Origin: Saccoglossus kowalevskii
Lineage: Eukaryota; Hemichordata; Enteropneusta; Harrimaniidae
Direction: 5' to 3'
Assembly (NCBI RefSeq): GCF_000003605.2
Contig: NW_003155237.1
Location: 1,469,455 to 1,508,382 of the forward strand
DNA length: 38,928 nucleotides
A program made the translations under genes and the position numbers. Below, one piece after another: positions 1-14,619 of the stretch (positions within the stretch are counted from its first letter, which is position 1; every line of letters begins with the position of its first letter). The notes under the pieces are model-generated. The model saw only the letters and a program-made list of their open reading frames with translations. It was not told where the DNA came from and made no database searches.

Positions 1-730
1 CAAAACAATGTGTGTAATTGTTAAGATAAGGTTCAGGGGTGGATAACAAGAGACGAACTGGTGTACACTATAACAGATGACTTTATTGAAACTCCCGCCG
101 TGATGTGTCAAAACACCCACTTATATACACAAGTTTACATTCCTTGCATTTTGGCGGAAAGTGACTTTGGCCTTGTACATGATTGGGTAATAGGGAAACG
201 AGCTGATAGGTAAATAACTATTAATGAGGTTGTTTTATTGGCTAAAATTAACGTACTATGATTGGCTAAATTATTTGTAAGCAGAATCCTAAATCGACAT
301 CAAGCTCGGCTAGTTATATTTCCGATAGTGTCAAGCATATAAAGTCCAGACTTCTCGGGCATTGTGATGTGCATTTCTAACATTTTATGAAGATGCACTG
401 GCATTCTAGAGGGCAATACATTTGTCCTGAATTTTCACCAGACCAATAAAATGTTGGATTATCAGCTTGAACTGGTGTGTGACAACAAGTACATTTGTAC
501 ATGTACATGTACTTTGAATCAATGGAAATAATGAAAATCACAACACAAGCTAGTGAAACCCAAACGACTGTCGATAACTAGAACAAGAACTTACATCAAC
601 ATGCAAATTCTAGATACATGAATGTAACAATGTTAAAAACATCAGATGTCAATGGCATGACGTAAACTAGTATACATGACGATTGACACTGCTCACTCTG
701 TATGAATGCTGAACTCATTTTTAAGCAAAC
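1..730. other. Kindlin intron 1, no gene seen
   Basis: AT-rich. Read on the minus strand there is an AATAAA near position 85 beside a short GC-richer stretch. ACATGTACATGTAC palindromes occur near 498-512. No exon or element could be supported. Confidence 0.5.
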
Positions 731-870
731 AATCAAATGATGACCTTATTTTCTATTGACCAATCAAATGATGACCTCATTTTCTATTGACCAATCAAAT
801 GATGACCTCATTTTCTATCGACCAATCAAATGATTACCTCATTTTCTATTGACCAATCAAATGATGGCTT
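731..870. repeat. 31-bp tandem repeat, about 4.6 copies
   Basis: Units start at 731, 762, 793, 824 and 855, with the form AATCAAATGATGACCTCATT then TTCTATTGACC. Only scattered substitutions separate the copies. Each unit boundary forms ACCAAT, an inverted/direct CCAAT-type pentamer. It lies in kindlin intron 1. Confidence 0.9.
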
Positions 871-3800
871 CATTCAATTGATATTACATTTTCAATCAAA
901 TTTATGATGCATGGCTGACCATGATTCATTGACTTTACACCATGCCAAGGTGTTGTAGGAGAGGCCGTGGAAAGAACATACATTGTACATGTAGGCTACT
1001 GACCCCACAGTGAGTTACTTAACAGCAACAGGCTTAACAGGCTCAGTGAACATCATAAGTCAAAGTTAAGCCAGCATATTAGGGAATTTGGGTCGTACGC
1101 CAGAGGGCAATCACACTGAGAGATTTTTCAGCATTAGCATTCTACTATTGGATCCAATAAATGCACTGCGTGTTCTCAACTGAGCATTGGGTTTGCTAAG
1201 CAGTTTCAAAATCTTTGTTTTTATTACAACTAATTTTGAAGAATAAATATAGATTCCCATCAATAGTTTTGAGTGTTGGTGCCATCAGTCTGCTTCCGTG
1301 CGAGAATGGGGAATTTGTTCGCTGGATCCCCTGGTTGGCGGCTTTCTGATGAGCTATTGAACATTTACGCAGCCAAAACAACCTATCTACGCAAACTAAA
1401 TTTGAAAGTTTTTACACAAAAGCACACAAGTTTCCAAGGTAATGGCGAAACTTGTCTTTTATGAACTTGTAAATATACATGACCAATTTTCAACTCTAGA
1501 GGTACGGTAAGTACTAAAATAATGTAAACATCTTTGAAAGGTCAGTTACATTGTAGGAATTTTTTTTCCAAAGGATAAAAGCATCCAGTACTTTCTAAAT
1601 GAAATGTGTTGAAACATGAGGGTACAACCATCTACTTTTAATGTATCACATTTTCCCAGAATTTAAGTTTTTAGCTTTTTCTGGGAGTGACATTTCACAA
1701 ATGTGCAAACTGAGAATACAATTTAATACAGTAAATTAGTCACAGTAAATTTTCAGAAAATATTCAAATTATGAAATTGATAGCAAAAGAGGCAACAATT
1801 CCCAACATATCTCTGAAAAATAATGATACCTAATTTGCATGAATATTTATGTAAATGAGATTATTACTTTTAATAGATCTTTAACAGGCAAATATATCTC
1901 TGTCAAAAAAGATGTACATAAAGCTATACGTATTTTTAACAGGGATGCATGCAAGATACTTTCTCTCTGCATCCAAGATTCCACTCAAACTCAAACTCAG
2001 ATATCAGTTACAATAACTTAGATTAGTATGTCCTCCCAGGCATGTACAAGTAACCTTTCTGGAAGATGTAATAAATCTTGCAAAAGTGATTCCTTCCTGT
2101 GCGACATGTTGGTACTAATAAATCAAGTGGTTTTTTTTCAAAAGAAACCTTAATTATATCTCAAGTAGTGAGCTCTAGCATATCCAATAAATTGCAAATT
2201 CTGCTGATAAAAATACTAAATTATTTCTCGTTTTCAGCTTTGTATATTTGAACAAGTAAATCTTAATAAAGTAAGTCTATTGAAAGACAATGCGTCTCTC
2301 TTTCCCATGATGATTGCATCTTATTTTCTTCCTGAATAATTTATTTTAAATTTTAAGGACATTTTTCTTCATTCATATTTTGTTATTTTTTCAGACGACA
2401 TTAACAAATGCTTCTATGTACTTGAAAGTACAAGTAGATATGTAATAAACCCTGTGACGTCACTGTAAGACCCACCATATTACTCAGCCACAAGGCATTG
2501 TACATTGTCTCAACTGTTTACAACACTGTAAAATGGAAAGTAGTCGGCCTCTCCTCAAACATGCGTTAATTTCAGGGTAAACCAAACAATGATGCATTTC
2601 ACATTCTGGTCAGTTGCAGACAGGCTACAATCGGACACGTCATCAGACTGATAAAAAATGCCCTCTAACAACGCATGACAGAGCTAGATAGAAGACAATT
2701 GCTTGATGTCAAGTACTGGCCTCTGGGGAGTTTAAATCAAAGAACAGTATACAAATGTATGAAGGCACGACAGTCCTTTGTGAAATATGACAGCGACATT
2801 TTTAGAATATAAATATATTCAATAAGTATTAACTGTCTGCTATGCTATAAAATTAAATTGCCAGCATAACTTAATATCCAGTATTAAGCCTTTCGGCAAA
2901 ATTTTTAAATTCATCGTTTTTATGGGGTTCTATTATTATTGATGGCTTTATGTTTTATAGTGAAAGTAATATGCAAGCAGACGACGTCAATGTAATAGTC
3001 GGGTGAGGCAGTTGTCAGAGATGAAGAATTCTATTAATTTATGATGATTAATAGACCTAGTTACAATATTGTATCTTGTGACGAGTCACTTGTCTATTAT
3101 TTATTGTTTTAAGGCAAGAATTGATAAATACCACCTCCATATGTGACTGTCAAAAATTTGAATATTTCATAAAGGTAGTATGTGTTTGTTTCAAATAAAT
3201 GTAAATTGTTGCTAATCAGACTCTAGTCGCCATTATGCTAAATTCCTATCATATGCATCTGTCTCCAATTCTCAAAAATTAACACACAGGTGCACTCATG
3301 TGCTAAATTGTATATTAAAACGGCAGCATTGAGTCCCAAATGGGCAATTACAGTACCAAGAAAGATTATTTTTAATTGAAATACAAGTTATAAGAAAATT
3401 CCAAATGAATATTTTATTTTTTTTCATAAATGAAAGCTACATCACGATTTAAGCATCCAATTACAGTACAGACATGATATAAACGACAGTTTACGACTGC
3501 GCTAACATCACCTAGTACCATTCACAGGGCCATTATTTTTTTACTATTTGGCTGATGTCAACACAGAGGGGGTGGAACATAAAAGTGGTTCATCACCGAC
3601 CTATGAGGTCATATCCAACCTATAGCTTACACGATTGCATAGTCAGCATACTTTCCATACCACTACTAGATTGCTCAAATGATTTTCTTTCTATAAGCGT
3701 AAAAAATGTAATGTCATTCACAGAATACCATTCAATTTTTTTTTTTTTCAATCTTACGTGTATGTCTTGTCAAGAGCATCATTTTCTGTTAGTACTACCC

Positions 3801-4608
3801 TTAAAATCCCCAAAGTGTTTAACACTTTGACAGACTTAATTTTTTCCCACGAAAATTTGTAAGTTTCAGGCCAAATGAACACAATTTCCCACTGGCTGTA
3901 GATGTTAAGAAAAAATTGGTGGGTTTAGTTAATGAAATGGTCATCAGTGAAATAAATGGAATAGCAACTTGTTTGACTGCATAACCCACATCAAGCAACC
4001 ATCTGTGGTACAAAGTGGGTGGAATATTTGGAATTGTTAAGAGTAATTAAGAGTCAAATCTTAATGTTATTGATACATGTAATGCAGGTTTAAAGCACTA
4101 CATGTATGTACTAAAAGTGTTTCGATTTGCATTAACCTAAATCAGGGGTATTGTAAGATTTCTTTCAGTACGAAGGATGGTCTCCTAGCAAGTATTTGGC
4201 GATGCCACTAGGTGAAAGGTCACACAAGACTTCCTCATAGCCTGCGGTAAGAAGCCACACAATAACAGTCTGGTCATTCAAAAGGAATCCCAGCCTTGAG
4301 GCTAGCAATTCATCAAGTAACACCAATTGGTACACTGACATAATAAAAATGCACAATTTCTATGACGATTTATCAGCCATGATCAACAAGGTTGTTCATC
4401 CCCCATACAGTGTTAGCAATTTACCGCTTGCTAATTTGCATAAATTTACATAGATCTAATGTTAGATCATCAAGACATTATACCACAAAGATGTATGGAT
4501 CATTTATCTCACATCCGCTTTGAAATGCATTTCAGTAATGTTCATCCTCTTCCATATTTTACCATTCTCCCAGGGACTATCAAAAAGACAAATAGCCCCT
4601 AAGCAGGC
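871..4608. other. Kindlin intron 1, no gene seen
   Basis: Only short, unrelated open frames. A perfect CRE palindrome TGACGTCA sits at 2455-2462. Nothing else was recognised. Confidence 0.5.
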
Positions 4609-4995
4609 ATGAACCACCAGTAAGGTTATCTTTAAACATCAAACCAATGCATCTGTCAAGAGCTTCAACTTGGTGACAGATAATCCATTATCTTTTTTAG
4701 CTTCCCTGTTAATTAGGACATTTTTTTTTCTACTAACACTCAGAAATGGATAATTTTCAAAGAAATAAATTAACAACTGAATTAATTAGAATATTTCAAA
4801 TATGAACCACCAGTAAGGTTATCTTTAAACATCAAACCAATGCATCTGTCAAGAGCTTCAACTTGGTGACAGATAATCCATTATCTTTTTTAGCTTCCCT
4901 GTTAATTAGGACATTTTTTTTTTCTACTAACACTCAGAAATGGATAATTTTCAAAGAAATAAATTAACAACTGAATTAATTAGAATATTTCAAAT
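4609..4995. repeat. Near-perfect 193-bp direct tandem duplication
   Basis: The segment 4609-4801 (starting ATGAACCACCAGTAAGG) is repeated immediately at 4802-4995. The only difference I see is one extra T in the T-run of the second copy (10 versus 9). This means a very recent duplication or an assembly artefact. Confidence 0.95.
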
Positions 4996-7900
4996 ACACA
5001 TACTAAAACATTGAAGAAAATTTGTCAAATTTTTAACTCAAATATTGGTAATTTGTGGAATTTATAGTTTGAGTATTCATACAATGTGAGAAAATTTAAA
5101 AATTAGAATGAGTTGACTGTAATGGAGACACAGAAATACTATAATTTATAGCTGGGAGATGATTGGGTAATTTGGACAATCTAAAATTGCACACAAATTT
5201 CATGATATGTTATCACCTGTTTATTTAATTTAATTTGTCACTTAAAATTGTGACAGCATCTTTCGGATCAATACAGTAAAGTGATCAATCAGACTCACAA
5301 GTGTACATACACTAACAGCGTAATAAAATGAAACTAAGAAAGCAAATAAAAAAGGTTTAAATTGAACTGCAATTGCAGTAGATTTTATTTTTAGATTTAA
5401 TTAATTTATCTAAAGGTAATGTACAAGAGATTGATAAGCGTATACATGGCAACACCAGGATGGTTTAGTGTTTACCTGTTATAGTGTATCAATCATCTGG
5501 TCATTAGTACACAGCTTAATCTCATGCATGCAAAATAACAGCATATGTTACTCTCTATAAGCAAAGAGAGAACATCTCTCTTACTTTAAAAAAAAGCTTT
5601 TAACGGTTTGTCGGTATATACCGGAGTCATTTGCTATTGAGCTTACCTACGACTACATTTGAATACTGGCACGTCTGGGACTATTTTAATAACATGCACG
5701 AGAAGTGAAAGAGATTGGAAAGCAAACCACTCTAATCGATGGAAAATAAAAGGCTAGTCATAATTTGATATGCTGAATTTAAAAAGACTGCGGGATGCCG
5801 TATGGTTATAGCGCTGTCCACATTACGCATCGCCCACATACTGGGTACAGTTGGTCATGATACACAGCAATGTGGCGACGGATGAGATTACTTTCTATCG
5901 AAAATGTATCACAAAAGCAGCCTAGTGAAATATATTCATACCCACAGAGGGATATTCATGCAGTGGAAACCATGGTAACAAGATGGGGTGAACTTTTAAC
6001 CTTGCTGTTTCATTGATATGCTAATTTTATCTATTATAATAACGACATTGTATTCATCTGTGAATTGGCAACAGTGTTGAAACACACCATCAAGGTGAAC
6101 ACTGGCCACAATTTCACATGAAATTTTTTTGTTTTGAAAAGGTGCCATAGTGTTTGCCGAGCTCCACTGGAATAAAACTTTTATACCTGCCTTCTATAAG
6201 CAACCTAAAATGAAGGAAGAATTCTTTTGTCAGCTTGAAAACTTTCAGTTGATGATAGAAACAACTCTTAAATTGTAGTAGTTAAAAAAACACAATCTAC
6301 ATTATATGTCCCAAATATATTTATTACTTATGAAAGTTGTATATAAAAAGTGACACATTAAAAGTTGTAGATGTTAGAAGTGGTTCAGAATGACAAAACA
6401 GTTTGAAAAGCAATTACCAACTTTGCCATCAAATAAAATTTGCTATCTTGAATTTTAAAGAATGACACCCCCAATCAAAACTATTAAATTTATATTGCAT
6501 GAATATGGGTTTCCTGCAGATTTGATTGGTTAGGGGATTTTGTGTTAACACAACACATGTAATTCCGCAACCATTCCACAAATTTATAAAACAACTATAT
6601 TCACTTAATTACATAAAACTAATCCTTCCAACTGGAGCCAGCCTAGTCAGCCGTGTAATTTAGAAAACCTGGCAACAAGAGGCTTTTGGCAACAGGCAAA
6701 TATAATTGCCCTAACGTGTATGTAGTTATGAAAAGTGTCTTCAGAACTTGAATTGTATTTCTTATTTTTTAATACAGTGCTGTGGCTAATAGAAAATTAA
6801 CCAGTTAGGTGGCAATCATAGACACTCCTACTTTTCTACTACAGTAATATTTCTACACGCCTACGATCATGACAAAAGCAGGGCTTGAACTTCAGGAGGC
6901 ATTTTATAAATTTTGGCCTTGAGAACAGGTTCCCCCTCAACTCTGGAAGTTCACGCCCTGCAAAAGTATAGTTTTATTATTCATATCAGTCTCCAGTCAT
7001 CAAATAAAGTAGAAGGGCGAGTCAATGATGTTGAGTTATCTCTGAACAAAATGACGCTCTACTGCAATTATAGGTGTGGCTGCTGTACAGATGTAGATAG
7101 GGTTGACCTCAGGTCAACGAATTATGCTTAAAGCTGTCACCAAATATTAACGATTTAAATAAGAGGAATGCCAAGGTGAAATATCTCTGTTTGAAGGGCC
7201 AGCAATGTTACAATGTAAACTGTTAACAAATTTCTAGTTCTTGTCACAACAATTTACAGCCCAGATAGCTGGAATGTCAGAAGGTCGAAACTTATTTATT
7301 TAGGTCACACCGGGCAACCCTCCCTTTTTCTCTCTTCTTTTTTAAATGCCTCATACTAGTTTACTTAAATAGTAAAATATGCACTCAGAGGTCTTTGGCT
7401 CCTCACTCATCAAATGGAGCACACATGTAGCATAAATGATTGAAAAAAAAAAAGAAACGTCACAAAAGTGACAAAGTTCACTTGAAAGTTTAAAAGGCAA
7501 GCGGCTGCCCCAGGAAAATACACAATTGTGATGAAAATCTGTCATCACTTCTAAGTAGGTGGTATAAGTTTTTAACAGTGTAGCTTTTTACAGCAGTAAT
7601 TGACCTTATAGCATTCAGTGGAAGGCTCAGTACCCCCCCCCCTCTCTATTTCTCTCTCCTACCACTAGAATAACCAGTCTTTAAGTTTTAATAATTCAAG
7701 GACAGGGAGTTAGATGATGGAAACAGAAAAATGTTAAAACCGGCCAAGGAAATATTTTGAGTATCTTAGCAACTGATTTGCAGGAATGAAATGGAATTTT
7801 TTTAAGAGGGGAGTCATTTTTCAAACGAGCAATGAAGCATTCAGCAAATTTCCTTTCATTGCCGTCTTGGTGAAAATCGGCAGGGCACACTTTGCTACAT

Positions 7901-10900
7901 ATAAAGTAGGTAAATGGTATCAGGTCAATAACTCTGAAAGCTGAAGAAACCAACAAAAAATGACACTTGATATCTTGGATTAAAGGTGGATACCATAGCA
8001 ATCTTGTCCCCGATTTAGCTGCATCGACCTTTCAACTACATCTTGTTCATGTCAAAACTACAGCTAATTTAAGAAAGGATCAATGTATTTAGCACTTACT
8101 CTTGTATTTTTAGAACAGTGAGTGACGCATTAAATAGGTCATTTTTTTCTCTGCTAGCAATGAAATGTCAGGTGTCAAAAAATTACTGCAAAACTACTTA
8201 GGGTATCATTTTATAAATTGGCAAAATGCCAAAAACATGACAGATAACATTTTTAATATTCATGAATTTTGTATAAATACTAGATGCCAGTTATTGGATC
8301 AAATTGGCCATGTCATTATATCTTGAGTTGTAACTAGGAAACAACCCTAATTGGTGTACTGGGTCAAATTTTCCCCTGTGATGTCTCGTCCCTACTTCAC
8401 CTGTTATATGGTTACATCCCAAACACAATCATCGAGATATGATATCGATACTTTTAAATATGACAAGAATTTCATCACTGCAATAACTCTAGGTTTTATC
8501 TCGTTAATTATGTCACGCTAATGAGAGGGGAGCAGGGACACAGGGTGTTCAATTTTCGTCCACCTTTTTACACAAAAATAAAGCCATCAATCAAGAACAT
8601 CAGCAAATTGATCATTCGGAACAACATCAGGAGGAAAAAGAAGTATAAAATATTGGCCTAATGATCATAAAAATGAGTCATTTGAGAGCAGTGCAACAGT
8701 ACCACGAAAATATAGAGTTTCTGAGGCCTCGGAGGAATCCAAAATGATTAATTATATCATGAAAAATCCAATTACGTGGAGAGTACAAAGCACCAAAATA
8801 TCAGTCTGTCTATCGGCAACATAGATATGCTTGTTATTTATTATATAATGCATACATAGCTTAATAAAATGTATCAATATATCCAGGCATACAACGAACA
8901 TAAACATCTTTGTAATTGCTACACAGATTCTAGTATTCAGACAAAACTGTGTCAATTTACAAATTTCTCAACAACAAATATAGTAGCTTTTAATACATTG
9001 AAAACTGAAACACTGATCCTACCGGTATATTAAAATATATTACGAACAACAAATTTTTGTTGTTATCCTTTTTCAATTAGTCATTCATACTGGCCTCTCA
9101 GCAGCCATCATGTCATCAAAATAACCCTCTGGGATTTTTGAGATTGAACTTATCACTTCAAGTATTTTTATGAAGAGCTGAGAATTTACAAACCAAACAA
9201 ACACTGCTAAGAATTTTAATTACAATTTAAAGAACTGAAACAAGGTAAATTCAAAGTAAATGTTATTTTCTCTTGGGACAATCAAAATATTTCAATGATA
9301 ATAGTATTTATACTTGAAGAGACAGGCGCACACGCCACTGTTATTCAAGAATTTTAGTTTTTTGATCTGATGCTGTTTCTAGATTTCTAGGTTTCAGACC
9401 ACAATTATGGGATGCAGACATGCACATCGTTTGCAGCCATTCACTCTAAAGAAATTGCTAGCACAACTGAGTCACATATACATGAGGTTAAAACTCCCAA
9501 ATTTAGACCACATTTAAATAATTCATTTTGAAAATTAGAATTCGGTTTTTAGAATACAAATTCTGTTTAAATTTTGACTGGATGAATTTTCAAAGTTATA
9601 CGTCACAGATATGACACAGTCCACATCCTGCAATAGTTGGCAAAATTAGCAATAGTCAGCCATTTTGAATCAGAACTTGTACATGATGTACATGTATTAC
9701 GTGTGTATTTGATTTTATCCAGTTCCAATACGACAGTCAGTCATTTTCAATAATCAGATCAGAAAAAAATAAGACATGCATTAAGGTCTCATTATGCCCA
9801 AAGTAGATAATTGTAGTTAAAAGAAAATTTGTCCATACATGACTGAAACTGATTTTTGAATGACAGAAACACTTGATTTTGATAAATTTGTAGTACCGGT
9901 ACTAAAATGTTTGCCATCTGGTCATCTTGAATTGAATTGCAAAAAAATGTCAATAACACCACATATCATCTCTTAGCAGAATTTGTCCTCATTAATTAAA
10001 GACTAAATTAGTGTCAAACAATTGCATTAAATTTTTAGAGGGTGCAAAATTTTTAAGTTTTAAAGGTGTAGTCAACATCTGTGAACTAGCAAAGTAACAT
10101 CTGAAGTGGACAGAGAATCAGCAGGGTCTCTCACTGTATATAAATTGTATTGTCCCCCTGGTTAAGCATGTACGGCTGATGTGATACTCCCATCAGGTGA
10201 ACTTATACGAATAAATCACACATTGCATCTACATATTACACTCTCTACGGAAAAACAAAATGTAATTGTGATACTAAGTCTCGGTGGAACAGTTGCTGAA
10301 AATGTACGAAAGTGAAAGACCTGCAGCTCCCCACATGTATTAGATTTGAATAGGAAATAGAAGCTATTTTGGTCAGACAACCAACTTTTCCTGTGAGAGC
10401 ACCGATACTGAGAAAGTGATGATACATCTAATTTAACACGACACATGTTACAGATCACCAATCACCAAATTATGGTTTCCTTTTAATAAATTGTTTAACG
10501 CAATTCACCGATTCATCCTGCAGGTGTGTCAGCCGTCACTTAACTAGAGTTTTATCTTGACATCTCTGTACTGTTTAAAGGCAGAGTTCACAGCGCCCTA
10601 CAGGACTTCAAAGCGTTCCTGAGCAAATGCAACACATCACTAACCGATATGACAGGCATCGAAAAAGGACATCATTTAACAGGAATCATAAAAGATGGCA
10701 GCATAGTGATGGGGATGACTTACTGTGAACAATTCCCCTGAGAGTATTCAAGAGTGTCAGGTGAAAACAACTGATAGATGGGTTTTAGGTAATGGGGGGT
10801 GTTTATGTATGTGTGAAACTCAACACAGTCATTTTATCACTGATAAAACAAGATACATCAATGCCCTTGAACTCTGAAGAAGAAAAAAATGCATAGATAT

Positions 10901-13900
10901 GAATTCTTCAAGTAATGCATGGTAAAATTTCACTAGAAATACTACGCTATTATAAACTAAAACCAATAATGCACAAATCTCAGAATCTCAGCGTCTTTAA
11001 TGACATAATAGAAATTTATAATTGCAGCTAATTGCTCTGAAGGATAGCGAGGCTAATTAACGATGGAACTTGCATGTTATTAGGAATCCACCATCACCGA
11101 CGATAACAGATACAAGTCATAGTAGTATTCCTTCGTTCCATTTCTGCACAATCAACTTGTAACTAAGAACCCCAGAGATGTTGCATATTTCCAGTGTTTT
11201 TAATTCTTTGCGGCAAATCATGCGACAACACCCCCAGGTTGCTGCCAGTACATTCATAACATTGGAATGAACGGCATTGGCTGTGATCATCATAATTACA
11301 GAGCAGCGTGTTTTTTTATTTCCGGTTAGTCAACTATTTTTGTTGTTGCATCATCTGCATTTTGGAGATAAATAATAAAAGTAGTTATACGATGACAATG
11401 AAATATTGAGTACCCTATTTAGTTTTTTTAGTCATACATATGTTTACGAAAATGACAGAGGTGTGTCTGTGTTCAAAATTATTAGTCACATTTTATTGAT
11501 CCAGCAAACAATAAATTTTTTTCTATACTAGAGATCCACTTCTAATAGAACAAATACAGTAATTCAAGAAATCTATATGCAGACATTGGAAAAGTTGCTT
11601 GGCTCCAATCTTTAAAATTAGTACAAACCCTATTCATCTGATCAGGAGCAGAATAATAGATGACGCGACAGAAGATTGATCTCAGAGTGACCAGGGCACA
11701 ACACAGACTGACAATTATGGCAATCAAGCCAATCTATACAAAATAAAGTGTTATATTATAATAAGGTCACTTACAAGCCAAGGCTAAAAAAAACTGTCTA
11801 TCGTATTTTAAATCTTTTATACGGCATAGATCAGGCATAACCTACAAGCAATTCCTCAGTACAGACAGATTCACTATTTGTTTTCGTTTCAGCTCATTTA
11901 TTTCAACAAGGAAAGTTTACTGTCAAAGGTCAAAAACCACATAAGGCTTTTGAGCAGTAATTTGATGGCGTCATTCATATTTACTCAACTTAGACTCAAG
12001 ACACATTGCGTAATTACACTTCTTTTCACTCTCTTGCGTGCTATATACAATGTGCGTGTTCGTCCTTGGGGCCGAGAGTACAAAATAGACGACACTAGAC
12101 AAATAAGATGTGAACAAAACATCAAATGAGCCTCTCCTCCATGAATAAAGGTCACGGACTGAAAAGCTACATGCCATAATAGTATTCATCGTTTCCTGTG
12201 TGGTGAAAGATGCAGTGTGGGTGGAAAAAAACGGCTACCAGCTAAATATGTATGTTTTTCATTTTCATAGGAAGTGTGTGGGCCAGTACGGAATAAGTCT
12301 AGAACCAATCACTAATGAATGCCATATTGGCCCAGATAATCACTAGAAACTTGGCCAGTAAAGTACCCTGGTAATAGATCAGGTCATAATACTTCCTGTG
12401 CCAGTCAGTCCTACCAATTCTCATGATAAATCAGCATGTTCTGGAAATGTTGCTATAAGTCACTAGAAATGTACCACAAGGAGATGTGAGTCATACATAT
12501 ACACTGACACCACTCTGTGTTACCTATGACCTCCACAAAGGAGGTGTTTGTAAGTATTTTTAACCAGTGTTCTTCACAAGGGGTTTGAGTGAGTGATTTT
12601 GAGCCCCGCCTACCAAATATTTGTGCCACCCAAGTAACTTACCACAGATTAGGCAAGTAAATAAAACAAAAGATCATGTGATATGTTGATAAATCAAATG
12701 TAAATTAGGTAAACCTATTTATAATTTAGCTTACATGTATTTCAGTTCACAGATAGATAAATTAAAAATATTAAAAAAAAGACTAAAAAAAACGTGAGAG
12801 TTAGCGAAAAATACTAATTGAACATTGAAAATTAATACTCTTAGCCTTTCCAAGGTGATGGCATGCCTGAATGTGGCCTCTAAACCCAAATTTAGACCTA
12901 CACTCAATTATGCGTGCTCTAACGAGACAAGTTCACATTTACAAAATAAACTAAAAACCATGTGTGGTATATTTTCCTGTCCCATACCATAAATGGAAAC
13001 ATACTAATTCAATAATCAACTTAAAATCGGAATAATATGTGTGATCGAGCCCTTGAGTCAAACTCCAAATTGAAGGGAAATTTATATTGTTTCAGAGTGT
13101 AACAGATGGCTACGAGACAGGAGTCTCCAGATTGAGCCGTTCATCACTGAAAAATAATGTTTCAAACCATTTAATATCTTGTTTCCCATCAGACTTCACT
13201 TCACTTTACTAGGGCATATATATGAACACACATGTAGTCAGACTAATGATAGCCAGATCACTCTACAAGGTATTCCAGTGTCTAATATGAGTACACTGTA
13301 GCTTATATGATATGAACAGAACAGAACTATTATGGAGACCATAATATGCAAAGTAAATATTGACACTGTACTGATATAGTTCTCAATCAGTATGCTATAT
13401 GTCATTGATCAATAAACAATTGATGCAATACTGTATCATCCTCGCATACTCTCAAAATGAGAGATTAAGCATATACATAGACAGACCTGATTTCTAATCA
13501 TTGCCTAAGATTTTATGATTTTTATCTGTGTATGATTGATGGACATGTTCAGTGCAGTGATGACAAAAATAAAAACTAGGCCATATACATGTAAGTAGTC
13601 CAAACACGGTCTGTTTACCTTCATATACTTACACAAGCAAGGACAAGTAAACTTAACTCTGGAAATCAAAACAAAGCAAACACAGTGATCCAAGCAAAAA
13701 AAATGTCAGGGAGTAACCATTTATCTGAGCCTCCAGTCATCAAATGGCCGGGGTCGAAGGTTAAACCTCAGAATTGAGTTCACACTGGTAGGTTTCATCG
13801 CAGTTAAAATGCATTTACACGTACGCCATTATACGAGCACCAGGGCAGTAAGAAATGGAATTTCTTGCCCTTTTATTGAAAGGAAACAAAAAGCTTGATG

Positions 13901-14423
13901 TTTTTTTTCCTTATATGTTGTGAATGAATACTTGCTGGTACAATAAAAGATACTGCCAGTTCAAGTCTAATTGATGAGTTTTAGTGACTTACAGTGAGAT
14001 CCATTCTTTTCAAGCATACATGTACTGTGGGAGACTTTTTAAAAAGAGTTCATAGGCAAAAGTAAGCTTTGCAAAGTCTACAGTATGTGTTATTTTAACA
14101 GGGATAGGGAATTTATAAATTTTGCACAGTATCACACTTCCTAGCTGGTCAGTAATTATATTAAATAGCCTTTATCAACTGAACCATGGAACTAAAAACA
14201 CCGAAAGAAAGTTTTGGGCAAATTAGCTACATCTTGAATTTAATTAAGCGGAAAAATAGGAATATAAACATGTTTATATTAAGGGTGTCATTGTTCTGCA
14301 AAATACAGCAGTTTTAAGGGAGAAGGGGACAGCAATGTGCATTGTTTTATTTTTGTCAAGGACAGCTTCACCTTAGTGTAGAGTATTGGAATGTGTAGTA
14401 GAGTTTACCAATGACCTTGACAG
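4996..14423. other. Kindlin intron 1, no gene seen
   Basis: AT-rich with homopolymer runs (for example C10 at 7632-7641). No frame resembles a known protein. I looked for the next kindlin exon (WSDHALWW region) on the minus strand and did not find it. Confidence 0.5.
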
Positions 14424-14619
14424 TACTGTGAAATACTTTATTTTTGCTGGAATTAATTTTCGCTGAAAAAACTTTTAGGGTGTTTTGTATGGAATTTATT
14501 TTCACTGATTTTTCGATGCGTTAAATGTAAAACATAGGACAAATAGTATGTTGGCTGGATTTTATTTTCACTGAATCAACCTTTCAGCAAAAATATTTTA
14601 CATAAAGTATTTTACAGTA
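14424..14619. mobile_element. MITE, about 196 bp, copy 1
   Basis: It begins TACTGTGAAATACTTTA and ends TAAAGTATTTTACAGTA, so its termini are inverted repeats. The interior alternates TTTATTTTCACTGA-type blocks. The same family occurs at 37678-37880 and, truncated, at 26352. It has no coding capacity. It lies in kindlin intron 1. Confidence 0.8.

Noticed and set aside
731-870. CRISPR-like spaced repeat
   Set aside because: The 31-bp units are directly abutting with no spacers, and the genome is eukaryotic.
4165-4356. 63-codon minus-strand frame (LASRLGFLLNDQTVIVWLLTAG region)
   Set aside because: Reads plausibly but has no splice context or family match; left unannotated.
7632-7641. C10 run as a second quadruplex
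   Set aside because: Single run without the additional G tracts needed for a quadruplex.
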